A stretch of DNA of 64,000 nucleotides from Neobacillus ginsengisoli (GTDB taxonomy: Bacteria > Bacillota > Bacilli > Bacillales_B > DSM-18226). The stretch lies in contig NZ_JAUSTW010000002.1 of the NCBI RefSeq assembly GCF_030813055.1, positions 372,001-436,000 of the forward strand. The letters run 5' to 3'. The notes below the pieces were generated by a model, which had not been told where the DNA came from, made no database searches, and saw only the letters and a program-made list of their open reading frames with translations. This document shows, piece after piece, positions 51,031 to 60,297 of the stretch. Numbering within the stretch: position 1 is the first letter of the stretch; each line of letters begins with the position of its first letter. A program made the translations under genes and the position numbers.

Positions 51031-52152
51031 TTACACGGAAATTTTTGTTTGTTCATCTAAAAAGATGATAGACAAATACAAGGTTAATAAATCTCGTATG
51101 TTGTTTGGATTCAAATTTGTTAATTCTTCAGCTTTTTTCAAGCGGTAATGTAAAGTGTTGATATGAATATGTAATTTTTCGGAAGTATTTTTTAATGAAT
51201 GATTTTGTTTAAATAGTTCTTTTATCGTTTCTAGAAGTTGACGTTCAGATAAAATCGGTCCTATGGTGCGGTTAATAAATTCCGCCTTCGTTTTTGGGCT
51301 AAGTTCACCAATAACCATTTCAAGGGTTAAATCCTCATCAAAGATTATATTCATTTCCTGCTTTGCAATTTTTAACGCTCTTTCTGCTTGGAGATAAGAG
51401 GTTCGAACTTCTCCGGAAACTGCCGCTTGGCCTACTCCTGCACATGTTTGGATGCCAAAATTTTTGTTAATATACTGAATAAAATGATTTAGTCGTTTTT
51501 CAATTGTAAGCCGGGAAGTATCGCTTGAGCAATCTAAGAGAAGAACAATTCTTTCATTTCCTGTCCGGACAGCTACTTCTTTACTATTTTGATGGGTCCA
51601 ATTTAAAATGGAAGACCAAATTTCTCTTGAAAGGGGAGAGTTTAACCCTAAAAGCTCAATAATTGCGACAGTCCGGGCAACCTCTATGTTAATGGATAAA
51701 AGCCTGGCTCTATTAAGAAAAGAACTATCCCGCTCTTTAGATTGAACCCAGTCCATTACAAATGATTCAAGTGCCCGGGAATGCCAATCAAACTGTTCAG
51801 AATAATAATTTTCACTAATAAGCAGTTCAGTCATTTTACGGATAATTTCACCAAAAAGAGTAACCTTGCTTGGATTTCCCGTTATTCCGATTACTCCGAT
51901 GACATCATGTTGAAAAAATATCGGAAAATTAATACCCGCTTTTACGCCAACTAATTTTTTCTGATCATCAATGGTGATAATCAGCTTTTTTTTATTTTTT
52001 GAGGCAATCAATGCTCCCTCATGGAATGTCCCCACTCTTTCTTTGTCTGTACTTGCAATAATAAAGCCGTCTGTATTAACAACGATGATATCTTCACCGA
52101 TTAATTTTCTTACTTCCTGTACAATCTTTTCAGCAAGCTCAGGGAGTAACAT
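51031..52152 (-). CDS. CdaR-family sugar-diacid/glycolate regulator
   Basis: A 373-residue regulator. The ATG at 52152 has GGAGG 8 bases upstream; the GTG at 52161 lies inside that site. The N-terminal sugar-diacid-recognition domain reads LLPELAEKIVQEVRKLIGED then FHEGALIASKNK and a PurR-type CdaR middle. The C-terminal PucR helix-turn-helix is HSLKNTSEKLHIHINTLHYR (~328-347). It is placed divergently-in-line ahead of glcD, as YsfB is ahead of ysfCD in B. subtilis, and probably activates glcDF with glycolate or a related acid. Confidence 0.85.
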   Translation of the reverse strand: MLLPELAEKIVQEVRKLIGEDIIVVNTDGFIIASTDKERVGTFHEGALIASKNKKKLIITIDDQKKLVGVKAGINFPIFFQHDVIGVIGITGNPSKVTLFGEIIRKMTELLISENYYSEQFDWHSRALESFVMDWVQSKERDSSFLNRARLLSINIEVARTVAIIELLGLNSPLSREIWSSILNWTHQNSKEVAVRTGNERIVLLLDCSSDTSRLTIEKRLNHFIQYINKNFGIQTCAGVGQAAVSGEVRTSYLQAERALKIAKQEMNIIFDEDLTLEMVIGELSPKTKAEFINRTIGPILSERQLLETIKELFKQNHSLKNTSEKLHIHINTLHYRLKKAEELTNLNPNNIRDLLTLYLSIIFLDEQTKISV

Positions 52153-52231
52153 CGTGCCCACCTCCGAAAATTCTCTGCTCTTATTATATAAGAACTGCTT
52201 TTATCGGGCTATGATGGTTTTTGTCCAAAAA

Positions 52232-52255
52232 AAGCCGGGTAAATAAACCCGGCTT
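52232..52255 (-). terminator. Terminator of DUF3905 gene
   Basis: On the minus strand AAGCCGGGTT pairs with ACCCGGCTT and is followed by seven T residues. Confidence 0.8.
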
Positions 52256-52601
52256 AATCACTACCTTGACTGACATCTTTTGTTGGGTGCATAAATGGAG
52301 AGGCTTGGGGTTTTCTTTTACTTTCAAGCAGCTCACGATTTTCAGTAGAATTCCAGCCAATATCATTTGTCGGATGAACCCACTCATCACCGGACATAAT
52401 CGCTGGGTCTGTTTCCTCCGACCATTTTTCTAACGGAGAATTTGGAGAGGCATAAAAGCTGTCACCAATCGTCACCCCATGTTTATTGACAAATGGAGGC
52501 TCAATTTTCATGCCGGTTCCTTTAAAACTGGGAGCAGTTATTTGATGTGGTAAAGTTTCGTTTATACTTAATGATTTTTGCTTTTGTTTACTTGTATCCA
52601 T
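52254..52601 (-). CDS. DUF3905 family protein
   Basis: A 115-residue hydrophilic protein. The middle (FVNKHGVTIGDSFYASPNSP, then PLEKWSEETDPAIMSGDEWVHPTNDIGW) is the conserved block of DUF3905, seen only in Bacillales and probably sporulation-linked. No membrane span or catalytic motif. ATG behind GAGTGAGGAAAAT. It is divergent from the two tiny genes at 52736 and 52898. Function unknown. Confidence 0.7.
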   Translation of the reverse strand: MDTSKQKQKSLSINETLPHQITAPSFKGTGMKIEPPFVNKHGVTIGDSFYASPNSPLEKWSEETDPAIMSGDEWVHPTNDIGWNSTENRELLESKRKPQASPFMHPTKDVSQGSD

Positions 52602-52735
52602 ATTTTCCTCACTCCTGTTTTTCTTTATTTTTTACCTGTAGCGCAAATTTATTTAAGAAAAATAAGGAAACGAATGATTGATGTGATTTTGTTGAAAAAT
52701 AGATGTGTAAGTTTAATTTTAGGGAGGAATAGATG

Positions 52736-52897
52736 ATGGCTAAACGTAAAGCAGAATTTGATGCAGTTAAAAAGTATTCTAAAACCCCGGATAAAAATGT
52801 ACAGGAAAGTGAATTTTCTGCGGAATTTACCGATAATAATAATGCCATTAGGGGTCAAAATCGAAATTCAAAGTTAGGGAAAAAAGGTAGAGGTTAA
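52736..52897 (+). CDS. Small basic/acidic peptide with EFSAEF motif
   Basis: A 53-residue peptide: basic start MAKRKAEFDAVKKYSKTPDK, acidic middle ESEFSAEFTDNN, basic end KLGKKGRG. GGAGG at 52723-52727 lies 8 bases ahead. The motif EFSAEF is shared with the next gene (EFSIEF). Size and composition suggest a spore-specific or nucleic-acid-binding peptide, but no family is recognised. Its stop TAA is directly followed by the GTG of the next gene, so the two form a unit. Confidence 0.6.
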   Translation: MAKRKAEFDAVKKYSKTPDKNVQESEFSAEFTDNNNAIRGQNRNSKLGKKGRG

Positions 52898-53041
52898 GTG
52901 CAACACCGCCGTAAATCGCCCACTGCTATTACTAATGAGGAATTTAGCATTGAATTTGGAGATGTAAATGGTATAAAACTTTACGAGCTGCCATTAATAT
53001 CTCAAAAGGAAAAGAAAAAAAATCGGAGTCCAAAAAAATAA
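52898..53041 (+). CDS. Small basic peptide with EFSIEF motif
   Basis: A 47-residue peptide from the GTG that follows the previous stop codon: MQHRRKSPTAITNEEFSIEF then GDVNGIKLYELPLISQKEKK and a basic tail. AGAGG sits 6 bases before the GTG. It shares E-E-F-S-x-E-F-x-D with its neighbour. Unknown function; probably the same unit. Start and even reality are less certain than for the neighbour. Confidence 0.5.
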   Translation: MQHRRKSPTAITNEEFSIEFGDVNGIKLYELPLISQKEKKKNRSPKK

Positions 53042-53044
53042 AAG

Positions 53045-53072
53045 AAAGCCGGCGATATTGCCGGCTTTTTAC
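53045..53072. terminator. Bidirectional terminator
   Basis: AAAGCCGGC pairs with GCCGGCTTT around GATATT, T-run on the plus strand and A-run before it. It serves the tiny-gene unit and the convergent radical SAM gene. Confidence 0.8.
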
Positions 53073-54814
53073 ATGTTGTTAAATGAAAAAATAAGTGTTT
53101 TTTCATTAATTGGATCAAAATAGGCTAATAAACAGGATGATTGGTTTTCAATCTTTCCTGATGATAAATATTTGGTAAGGTCAAATGTAAGCTCTTCAAG
53201 GATTGTATGTTTAAACAAATCTTTTTCATCAAGTTCCAGTTCCATAAATGATTTTCCTAACAGGGAGGGATTTTCAATAATTTGCTTGTATAATTGTACC
53301 CGTTTTTCTTTATTAAAGGTTGCTTCCCACCAAGGCTTCCTCGGCTTGTATTTATGGTTTTTTAAATAATCATATTTCATCAATCCCATAATGAAATCCA
53401 GGTCATTAACCGATTGCTCTTTAAGAAAGGAAGAAAGCCTGCGGAATAAATCTTCAAGCTGATGACCAATTCTTGACCAACCTTGTTTGTCCCAATAGGA
53501 GCCGAATCGTTGAAAGAAATCGAATGGTGAAGCAAATACATTGGATACTAAATACTCGACCGTTTGATCCATGCGGTGGTCATTCCAGTATTTTTCTAAA
53601 ACATCTTCAACCTGTTTGATTCTGACAATATCATTAAAGGAGAGAACATTGTTCCCTAAAATTTCATACGGCGAATGATCCATATAAATATATTGATGGT
53701 CAGCCGCACGTAGACGAACGCCGGTTCCGCGCAGCATTTTTAAAAAACCTAATTGTAATTCTTCAGGGCGGAGTTCGAACACATCGTTGAAAGTTTTTCT
53801 AAAAGATGCGTAATCTTCTTCCGGCAGTCCTGCAATTAAATCGAGATGCTGGTCAATCTTTCTGCCCTCTTTTACCAGTGTGACAGTTCTTGTCAGTTTT
53901 TTGAAATTTTGTTTTCGCATGACAAGTTCGTTCGTGTAATCGTTGGTGGATTGTACTCCGATTTCAAAACGAAAAAGTCCTTTTGGTGCTTCTTGATTTA
54001 AGAACTCTATTACCTCAGGCCGCATAATATCTGCAGTGATTTCAAATTGAAAGACGGTACCAGGTAAATGTTCATCAATAAGGAAGCGGAACATTTCCAT
54101 TGCATAACTTCGGCTGATATTAAATGTCCGGTCCACAAACTTGATGGTTTTTGCACCGGAGGTCATTAAATAACGAATATCATCTTTAATTTTCTCTCTG
54201 TCAAAATAACGTACACCAACTTCAATTGACGACAAGCAAAATTGGCAGCTAAAAGGGCATCCACGGCTTGTTTCAATATAAGTTATGCGTTTACCCAAAT
54301 GTGGAAGATCCTCATGGAAGTGGTAGGGGGAAGGTAGATCCTTTAAATCAAGCTTATTCATTTGAGGTGTAATCATCACTTGCCCATTATTCCGAAAAGC
54401 TACTCCGGGTACAATCCTATAGTTATTGGTTGATTCAATTTCGGTAAGCAATTGCTTAAATGTTTGTTCACCTTCACCGATAACAATAAAATCGACATCC
54501 GAAACTTTTTCCATCCACTCTAACGTATCATAGGTAACCTCAGGTCCCCCTAATACAATTATGATAGCCGGGTCAATTTTTTTAATCATATTAACAACCT
54601 TGATTGTTTCCTCGATGTTCCAAATGTAACAGCTGAAGCCAATAACGTCCGGCTTTTGTTGATAGAGATCGGTGACAATATTCATTACCGGGTCTTTTAT
54701 TGTATATTCTTTAATTTGTATAGTATATTCCGGGGAAGCATATGCCTTTAAATAGCGAATAGCCAGGTTTGTATGAATGTACTTGGCATTCAGGGTCGAA
54801 CAAATGACGTTCAT
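53069..54814 (-). CDS. B12-binding-domain radical SAM protein (DUF4080 type)
   Basis: A 581-residue enzyme. The N-terminal ~130 residues form a cobalamin-binding-like Rossmann domain (VIGFSCYIWNIEETIKVV, IIIVLGGPEVTYD). The radical SAM core has SRGCPFSCQFCLSS (~185), i.e. CxxxCxxC, and VDRTFNIS. The C-terminal ~190 residues are the DUF4080 region found in clostridial and bacillar homologues. It probably modifies RNA, a lipid or a small molecule; the substrate is unknown. The canonical corrinoid His motif (DxHxxG) was not found, so B12 use is doubtful. ATG behind GGAG. Confidence 0.82.
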   Translation of the reverse strand: MNVICSTLNAKYIHTNLAIRYLKAYASPEYTIQIKEYTIKDPVMNIVTDLYQQKPDVIGFSCYIWNIEETIKVVNMIKKIDPAIIIVLGGPEVTYDTLEWMEKVSDVDFIVIGEGEQTFKQLLTEIESTNNYRIVPGVAFRNNGQVMITPQMNKLDLKDLPSPYHFHEDLPHLGKRITYIETSRGCPFSCQFCLSSIEVGVRYFDREKIKDDIRYLMTSGAKTIKFVDRTFNISRSYAMEMFRFLIDEHLPGTVFQFEITADIMRPEVIEFLNQEAPKGLFRFEIGVQSTNDYTNELVMRKQNFKKLTRTVTLVKEGRKIDQHLDLIAGLPEEDYASFRKTFNDVFELRPEELQLGFLKMLRGTGVRLRAADHQYIYMDHSPYEILGNNVLSFNDIVRIKQVEDVLEKYWNDHRMDQTVEYLVSNVFASPFDFFQRFGSYWDKQGWSRIGHQLEDLFRRLSSFLKEQSVNDLDFIMGLMKYDYLKNHKYKPRKPWWEATFNKEKRVQLYKQIIENPSLLGKSFMELELDEKDLFKHTILEELTFDLTKYLSSGKIENQSSCLLAYFDPINEKTLIFSFNNM

Positions 54815-55067
54815 TAAAAAATCTCCTTAGTATAAAATGAAAACAATATTTTATTATAACCTATTCTAGACAAATAGAATAGGTATCAAACAATGGAAAA
54901 GGCCTGGCGGCAGGACTTCCATTTTTATTGAGATCATTATGTTTTTCATGATTAATATAGAAGAAAGATGTTTTTTTCGAATAAAGTGAAGTTTGATGCA
55001 CATTTTCTAGAAAACGGTATAATAAAGGTGCGTAAAATTGATGAAATGTTTGTTAGGGGCTGGATGG

Positions 55068-55796
55068 ATGAAATATAAAAAAATTAAACCGAAGAAAATC
55101 TATGAAGAGGTAGCTGAAGCTATCTATGAAATGATTCGATCCGGTCAGTTAAAGCCTGGCGATAAACTTGATTCTGTACAACAACTAGCTGAAAACTTCC
55201 AAGTTGGGCGTTCGGCAATCCGTGAAGCTTTAACTTCATTACGGGCAATGGGACTTGTAGATATGAAGCAAGGTGAAGGTACATATATAAAAGAATTTGT
55301 ATCAGAGCAAATTACCTTTCCATTATCAACGGCGATCTTAATGAATAAAGAGGATATTGCCCAACTTTTAGAGGTTCGTAAAATTATTGAAAGTGGTACT
55401 GCAGCAGCAGCAGCAAAAAAGAGAACGAATCAGCATCTTGCAATGATGGAGAGTGCTCTTGAAGAGATGAAGAAAGCACACGGCGATGAGGAGTTAGGGG
55501 AAAAAGCAGATTTACAATTCCATTTTGCCCTTGCTGAGGCGGCACAAAACCAGCTTTTGATGAGTCTAATGAATCATGTTTCAGGTTTAATGTCCGAAAC
55601 CATGAGAGAAACGAGGAAGGTTTGGCTTTTTTCAAAACAGACAACAGTAGAACGGTTATATGATGAACATAAGGCTATTTATCAAGCAATAATGGAGCAG
55701 GACGAAGAAAAAGCCAGGTACTTTATGCTTGTTCACCTTGAAAATGTAGAGGCAGTCCTAAAAAAATATTTTCAACATACGAATTTGTCTAAATAA
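55068..55796 (+). CDS. lutR: LutR GntR/FadR-family repressor of lactate genes
   Basis: A 242-residue regulator. I start at the ATG at 55068 because the sequence MKYKKIKPKKIYEEVAEAIY matches B. subtilis LutR; the longer frame from 55038 has no site. The GntR winged helix runs to ~75 (QLAENFQVGRSAIREALTSL), then the FCD effector domain with its metal residues. It represses lutABC until L-lactate appears. The next operator candidate TCATCAGATGA lies at 55957. Confidence 0.9.
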   Translation: MKYKKIKPKKIYEEVAEAIYEMIRSGQLKPGDKLDSVQQLAENFQVGRSAIREALTSLRAMGLVDMKQGEGTYIKEFVSEQITFPLSTAILMNKEDIAQLLEVRKIIESGTAAAAAKKRTNQHLAMMESALEEMKKAHGDEELGEKADLQFHFALAEAAQNQLLMSLMNHVSGLMSETMRETRKVWLFSKQTTVERLYDEHKAIYQAIMEQDEEKARYFMLVHLENVEAVLKKYFQHTNLSK

Positions 55797-55954
55797 ATTT
55801 TTCCGGCGAAAAAAAGTAGAAAAACTGCAATCGTAAAAATCACTGGAACTGCAGTTTTTCTATTTACCTAAGATAATTAGGGATAATTCATTTGAAAGCT
55901 CTTTCTATTTTTGAGGGTTTTATTGTACTATAAAGATAGTAATCTTTTTTGGTA

Positions 55955-55969
55955 GGTCATCAGATGACC
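55955..55969 (+). promoter_or_regulatory. LutR operator candidate
   Basis: GGTCATCAGATGACC is a perfect 15-base palindrome containing TCATC-A-GATGA, the LutR motif I recall from B. subtilis (TCATC-N1-GATGA). It lies ~60 bases ahead of the lutA start, after a TATAAA -10 at 55929. A weak CcpA-like stretch (TGAAAGCTCTTTCT) is at ~55893. Confidence 0.65.
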
Positions 55970-56031
55970 AGGTCACCGGCTGATGGGCGGATTTAAAATA
56001 AATGAGAGATTTATTAGAGAGGGAGAGAATC

Positions 56032-56748
56032 ATGAAGGTTACTCTTTTTGCAACTTGTATAGTGGATATGTTTCAAAGCAATGTAGGAAAAGCAACTGTT
56101 GAATTACTAGAAAGACTTGGCTGCGAAATCGATTTTCCGGAATCCCAGGTTTGTTGCGGACAACCTGCCTATAACAGTGGCTATGTGAAAGAATCAAAAG
56201 AAGCGATGAAACGAATGATTGAGACTTTTAGTGATGCGGAATTTGTTGTGTCTCCATCCGGTTCTTGTGCATATATGTTTCACGAATATCCTCATATTTT
56301 TAAAGGAGACCCTGTTTGGGAATCAAAAGCAAAAAAACTGGCAGAAAAAACATTTGAGCTTACACAATTCATTGTGGATGTCCTAAAAGTGGAGGATGTC
56401 GGTGCCCGATTCGAAGGAACTGTTTCTTACCATACCTCCTGCCATATGACGCGATTGCTCGGGGTTAAAGAAGCTCCGCTGACTTTGTTGAAAAATGTAC
56501 AAGGGCTAAAGTTCACGGAATTACCGGGGAAGGAACAATGCTGTGGATTCGGGGGAACCTTTTCTGTAAAAATGGCACAAATCTCAGAGCAAATGGTTGA
56601 TGAAAAAGTGCGTCACGTTGAAGAAACAGGTGCGGATTATCTAATTGGTGCTGATGCAGCCTGTTTAATGAATATCGGCGGGCGAATCGAAAGAAAAGGG
56701 AAGCCGATCAAAGTGATGCATATTGCAGAGGTTTTAAATAGTCGTTAA
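56032..56748 (+). CDS. lutA: Lactate utilization protein LutA
   Basis: A 238-residue CCG-domain protein. ATG at 56032 behind GAGGGAGAG. Two CCG motifs: [13 protein letters not shown] (~40) and [14 protein letters not shown] (~165), with Cys in SPSGSCAYM and YHTSCHMTR between them, binding a 4Fe-4S cluster. It is a subunit of the LutABC L-lactate oxidation complex that feeds electrons to the membrane. Cotranscribed with lutB (92 bases later) and lutC. Confidence 0.93.
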   Translation: MKVTLFATCIVDMFQSNVGKATVELLERLGCEIDFPESQVCCGQPAYNSGYVKESKEAMKRMIETFSDAEFVVSPSGSCAYMFHEYPHIFKGDPVWESKAKKLAEKTFELTQFIVDVLKVEDVGARFEGTVSYHTSCHMTRLLGVKEAPLTLLKNVQGLKFTELPGKEQCCGFGGTFSVKMAQISEQMVDEKVRHVEETGADYLIGADAACLMNIGGRIERKGKPIKVMHIAEVLNSR

Positions 56749-56840
56749 TAAAAATTATACTTTACATTCTTAGTTGATTACTAATAGTAGTGAAAAGAAC
56801 AGTTCTTGGATTATTTTTTTAAGGGTGGAGGAATAGGCGT

Positions 56841-58265
56841 ATGTCAATGAAGATTGGCACGGATCAATTTAAAGTACGTGTTGATAAAGGAATTCATGAT
56901 GGATTTATGCGCGGTGCCGTTGCCGGAGCACAGGACGGAATGAGTATGAAAAGGCGAATCGTAACTGAAGAATTAGGAAATTGGGAAGAATGGCGTAATC
57001 ATGGGGAAGAAATAAGGCAACATGTTCTGCAACATTTAGATTATTATTTGGAGCAATTAAGTGAGAATGTTGCTAAACGGGGTGGAAATGTTTTTTTTGC
57101 TCAGACCAAAGAAGAAGCAAACGACTATATTAGGGAAGTTGTTCAAAAGAAAAACGCAAAGAAAATTGTGAAATCAAAATCGATGGTAACCGAGGAAATC
57201 AGCTTAAATGCTATGTTAGAGGAAGAAGGGTGCGAAGTCATCGAAACGGATCTTGGTGAATACATTCTTCAAATTGATGACCATGATCCGCCATCGCATA
57301 TCGTTGTGCCGGCCCTTCATAAAAATAAAGAGCAAATTCGCGAGGTTTTTGCAGAAAAAATTGGGTATACCAAAACCTCAAAACCTGAGGAACTGGCCTG
57401 GCATGCACGCGAAACGCTTCGCAAGGAATACCTCACTGCGGATATTGGGATTACAGGCTGTAACTTTGCTGTAGCTGAAACAGGTTCTTTCAGTTTAGTT
57501 ACAAACGAGGGAAACGCCGATTTAGTAACAGCACTGCCAAAAACGCAAATTACAGTCATGGGAATGGAAAGAATTGTCCCTACCTTTGAAGAAATGGAAG
57601 TCCTTGTCAGTCTTTTAACAAGAAGTGCAGTCGGACAAAAATTAACCAGCTATATTACCGTATTGACAGGACCGCGAGAGGAATTGGATGTTGATGGTCC
57701 TGAAGAATTTCACCTTGTGATTGTCGATAACGGCAGATCGAATATTCTTGGCGGAGAATTCCAATCTGTTTTGCAATGTATCCGATGTGCCGCTTGTATT
57801 AATGCATGTCCGGTATATCGTCATGTTGGCGGACATTCTTACGGCTCCATCTACTCAGGTCCGATTGGAGCCGTATTATCACCATTACTGGGGGGGTATG
57901 ACGAATATAAGGAACTCCCCTATGCATCTACACTTTGTGGTGCGTGCACAGAGGTTTGTCCGGTAAAAATACCGTTACATAACCTGCTTCATAAACACCG
58001 TGAAATCATAGTTGAAAAAGAAGGAAAAGCACCAATCTCTGAAAAACTGGCAATGAAGGCTTTTGGTTTGGGTGCAGCATCACCTGCTTTGTATAAAATA
58101 GGTTCTAAAATTGCACCAACAGCATTGAGCCCATTCACTGTAGGAGATAAGATTTCCAAAGGACCGGGACCATTAAAAGCTTGGACGGATATCCGGGAGT
58201 TTCCGGCCCCGAATAAAGAAAGATTTAGAGATTGGTTTAAAAATCGCGAAAAGGGAGGCAACTAA
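56841..58265 (+). CDS. lutB: Lactate utilization protein LutB (iron-sulfur)
   Basis: A 474-residue protein. The middle is the LUD domain ([46 protein letters not shown]). Two 4Fe-4S motifs: [19 protein letters not shown] (~313) and [15 protein letters not shown] (~370). It carries electrons in LutABC. Ribosome site GGAGG. The stop is 2 bases before the lutC start, indicating coupling. Confidence 0.93.
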   Translation: MSMKIGTDQFKVRVDKGIHDGFMRGAVAGAQDGMSMKRRIVTEELGNWEEWRNHGEEIRQHVLQHLDYYLEQLSENVAKRGGNVFFAQTKEEANDYIREVVQKKNAKKIVKSKSMVTEEISLNAMLEEEGCEVIETDLGEYILQIDDHDPPSHIVVPALHKNKEQIREVFAEKIGYTKTSKPEELAWHARETLRKEYLTADIGITGCNFAVAETGSFSLVTNEGNADLVTALPKTQITVMGMERIVPTFEEMEVLVSLLTRSAVGQKLTSYITVLTGPREELDVDGPEEFHLVIVDNGRSNILGGEFQSVLQCIRCAACINACPVYRHVGGHSYGSIYSGPIGAVLSPLLGGYDEYKELPYASTLCGACTEVCPVKIPLHNLLHKHREIIVEKEGKAPISEKLAMKAFGLGAASPALYKIGSKIAPTALSPFTVGDKISKGPGPLKAWTDIREFPAPNKERFRDWFKNREKGGN

Positions 58266-58267
58266 TT

Positions 58268-58987
58268 ATGAAAGGTACGATCCAAAATCGGGATAAATTT
58301 TTAAATCAAATTGCCGGCCGTCTTGACCGTTCGCGTATTTCTTCTCCCATTGAAAAGCCAAGCTGGAAATTCCAACCCCAAAATGAAGTGTTAAAAGATG
58401 CTTCACAGGACGAATTGTTGGAAGTATTGAAAGAACAATGTAAAAAGATCCATACAAATCTCTATACTACTGACAGCCAAGAATTACCTGCAATCCTAGG
58501 CAATATTGTTGCAAACTATGGCGGCGGCCCGGTTGTTACGTGGAAGGATGAGCGTTTTACCCGTTGGGGACTTGATTTACTGATGAAAAAAGAGTGGTTT
58601 AATCAAAATATTGAAGTTTTTGAGTGGGATTACACAGTTGGAGAACAAAACATTCGAAAAGCCGAAAAGGCAAATGTAGGAATAACCATAAGTGAAATAA
58701 CCCTTGCAGAATCAGGTACTGTGGTCCTATTTAGCGATGAAAATAAAGGAAGAACGGTAAGCTTTTTACCTGCAACCTCGATCATGCTTATCCCGAAAAG
58801 CACACTTGTACCTCGGATGACTCAAGCAGCAAAAAAAATACGCGAAATCTATCAAAAAACGGGGCATGTAGCTTCCTGCATTAATTTTATAACCGGGCCT
58901 AGTAATTCTGCAGATATTGAACTTAATCTTGTCGTTGGAGTACACGGTCCTGTTAAGGCTTCCTATATCGTTATTAATGATTTATAA
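58268..58987 (+). CDS. lutC: Lactate utilization protein LutC
   Basis: A 239-residue LUD-domain protein (DUF162): GGGPVVTWKDERFTRWGL, GITISEITLAESGTVVLFS (~130), NFITGPSNSADIELNLVVGV then HGP (~215). It completes the LutABC lactate complex. ATG behind GGGAGGC. A terminator follows at 59001. Confidence 0.93.
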   Translation: MKGTIQNRDKFLNQIAGRLDRSRISSPIEKPSWKFQPQNEVLKDASQDELLEVLKEQCKKIHTNLYTTDSQELPAILGNIVANYGGGPVVTWKDERFTRWGLDLLMKKEWFNQNIEVFEWDYTVGEQNIRKAEKANVGITISEITLAESGTVVLFSDENKGRTVSFLPATSIMLIPKSTLVPRMTQAAKKIREIYQKTGHVASCINFITGPSNSADIELNLVVGVHGPVKASYIVINDL

Positions 58988-59000
58988 ATAGATTTTAAAA

Positions 59001-59042
59001 CAAAGGTCTGCCTCTTTTTTTGAGGGAGGCCTTTATTTTTTT
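59001..59042 (+). terminator. Terminator of lutABC
   Basis: AAAGGTCTGCCTC pairs with GAGGGAGGCCTTT (one G-G mismatch), then TATTTTTTT. The following ~240 bases are AT-rich and hold a TTGACT (59171)-TATAAA like stretch but nothing else recognisable. Confidence 0.65.
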
Positions 59043-59283
59043 AGGGAAGAAATCAACTGTTATATTACAGTGAAATGACTGTTGTACAATTGGAGGTGAG
59101 TTAAAAAGTCATATAGAATAAAGGTTTTTTTGGAAAAAAATAATGTGTTATAAAATTTTTTCGTGAATATTTGACTTTTGTCACAGCATTATAAAAATAG
59201 TTGCCCTACAATAACTATGGGGAAGTTAATCTTTATTTTTTTTGTAGAAGGCTCTAAGCCTTTCTTATATTGGGAGGGAGAAC

Positions 59284-60297
59284 ATGTCAATCTTACCGAA
59301 GAAAAATGAACTGGGATTTTTTGAAATCCGTTTAGAATCAATCGGCGGGCTGGGAGCTAACCTAGCCGGAAAAATGCTGGCGGAAGCCGGCGTTTTAAGT
59401 CTTGGATTAAAAGGATCTAATTTTTCATCCTATGGCTCTGAAAAAAAAGGATCACCTGTTAAAAGCTTTATCCGTTTTTGTGAGCCGGATGTAGAAATTA
59501 GGGATCATAGCCCAATAGAACAACCGCATATTGTAGGCGTATTCCATGAAGCATTATACAGAACAGTGGATGTTGTAAGCGGATTGAATGCAGATGGGAT
59601 CGTCTTGGTAAATACTTTGAGGAATTTTGATGATGTGAAAACGGATTTACAGTTAGAATATGGTACGCTTGCGATTGTTGATGCTTTATCGATTGCAGTT
59701 GAGGAAAAAACAAAAGTTAATACAGCCATGCTCGGCGCATTATATCGAATTTGTGGTTTCCTCGATCCTGAGTCTATGAGAGATGTTATCCGCAAAACAT
59801 TTACAAAGAAATATCCACATTTAGTTGAACCAAATATTCGTACATTTGATCGCGGATATAATGAAGTTCAATTTAAAACCTATGAGGTACCTGCGGGTGC
59901 TGAAGGCAAAAGTTTCACACGGCCGCTTCCGCAGCTAGGATTTTTGACTCAGGAAATCGGCGGAGTCATGCTTACCCAAGCAAATAGTATTTTAAAAGAT
60001 TTAAGCGGTTCCAGACAAGGATTCCTACCTGAATTCCAACAAGATAAATGTATTAACTGTGCAGCGTGCGACAACGTTTGTCCGGATTTTTGTTTTGTTT
60101 GGGAAGAGGGAGAAGATAAACGCGGTAGAAAACAAATGTTTCTTAAAGGAATTGATTACCAATATTGCAAAGGCTGCTTAAAATGTGTGGAAGCATGTCC
60201 GACCGATGCACTTGGTGATCTTCGCGAAATGATTGGTTATGCTGATGAAAACTGCGTGAAGCAAAACTTTCCTTATATAGCAGGAGGTAGTCTTTAA
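59284..60297 (+). CDS. 2-oxoacid:ferredoxin oxidoreductase, fused gamma-delta subunit
   Basis: A 337-residue protein in two parts. Residues 1-190 are the POR gamma domain (ESIGGLGANLAGKMLAEAGV, FSSYGSEKKGSPVKSFI). Residues ~250-335 carry two ferredoxin 4Fe-4S motifs, CINCAACDNVCPDFCF and CKGCLKCVEACPTD, as in the delta subunit PorD. Such gamma-delta fusions occur in two-gene oxidoreductases. With the alpha-beta gene it would convert pyruvate or 2-oxoglutarate with CoA to acyl-CoA, CO2 and reduced ferredoxin. ATG behind GGGAGGGAG; the stop overlaps the next ATG by 1 base. Confidence 0.85.
   Translation: MSILPKKNELGFFEIRLESIGGLGANLAGKMLAEAGVLSLGLKGSNFSSYGSEKKGSPVKSFIRFCEPDVEIRDHSPIEQPHIVGVFHEALYRTVDVVSGLNADGIVLVNTLRNFDDVKTDLQLEYGTLAIVDALSIAVEEKTKVNTAMLGALYRICGFLDPESMRDVIRKTFTKKYPHLVEPNIRTFDRGYNEVQFKTYEVPAGAEGKSFTRPLPQLGFLTQEIGGVMLTQANSILKDLSGSRQGFLPEFQQDKCINCAACDNVCPDFCFVWEEGEDKRGRKQMFLKGIDYQYCKGCLKCVEACPTDALGDLREMIGYADENCVKQNFPYIAGGSL

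Noticed and set aside
59160..59190. FNR-like site (GTGA...TCAC) ahead of the oxidoreductase
   Set aside because: The half-sites are 14 bases apart instead of 6, so it does not fit the FNR consensus.
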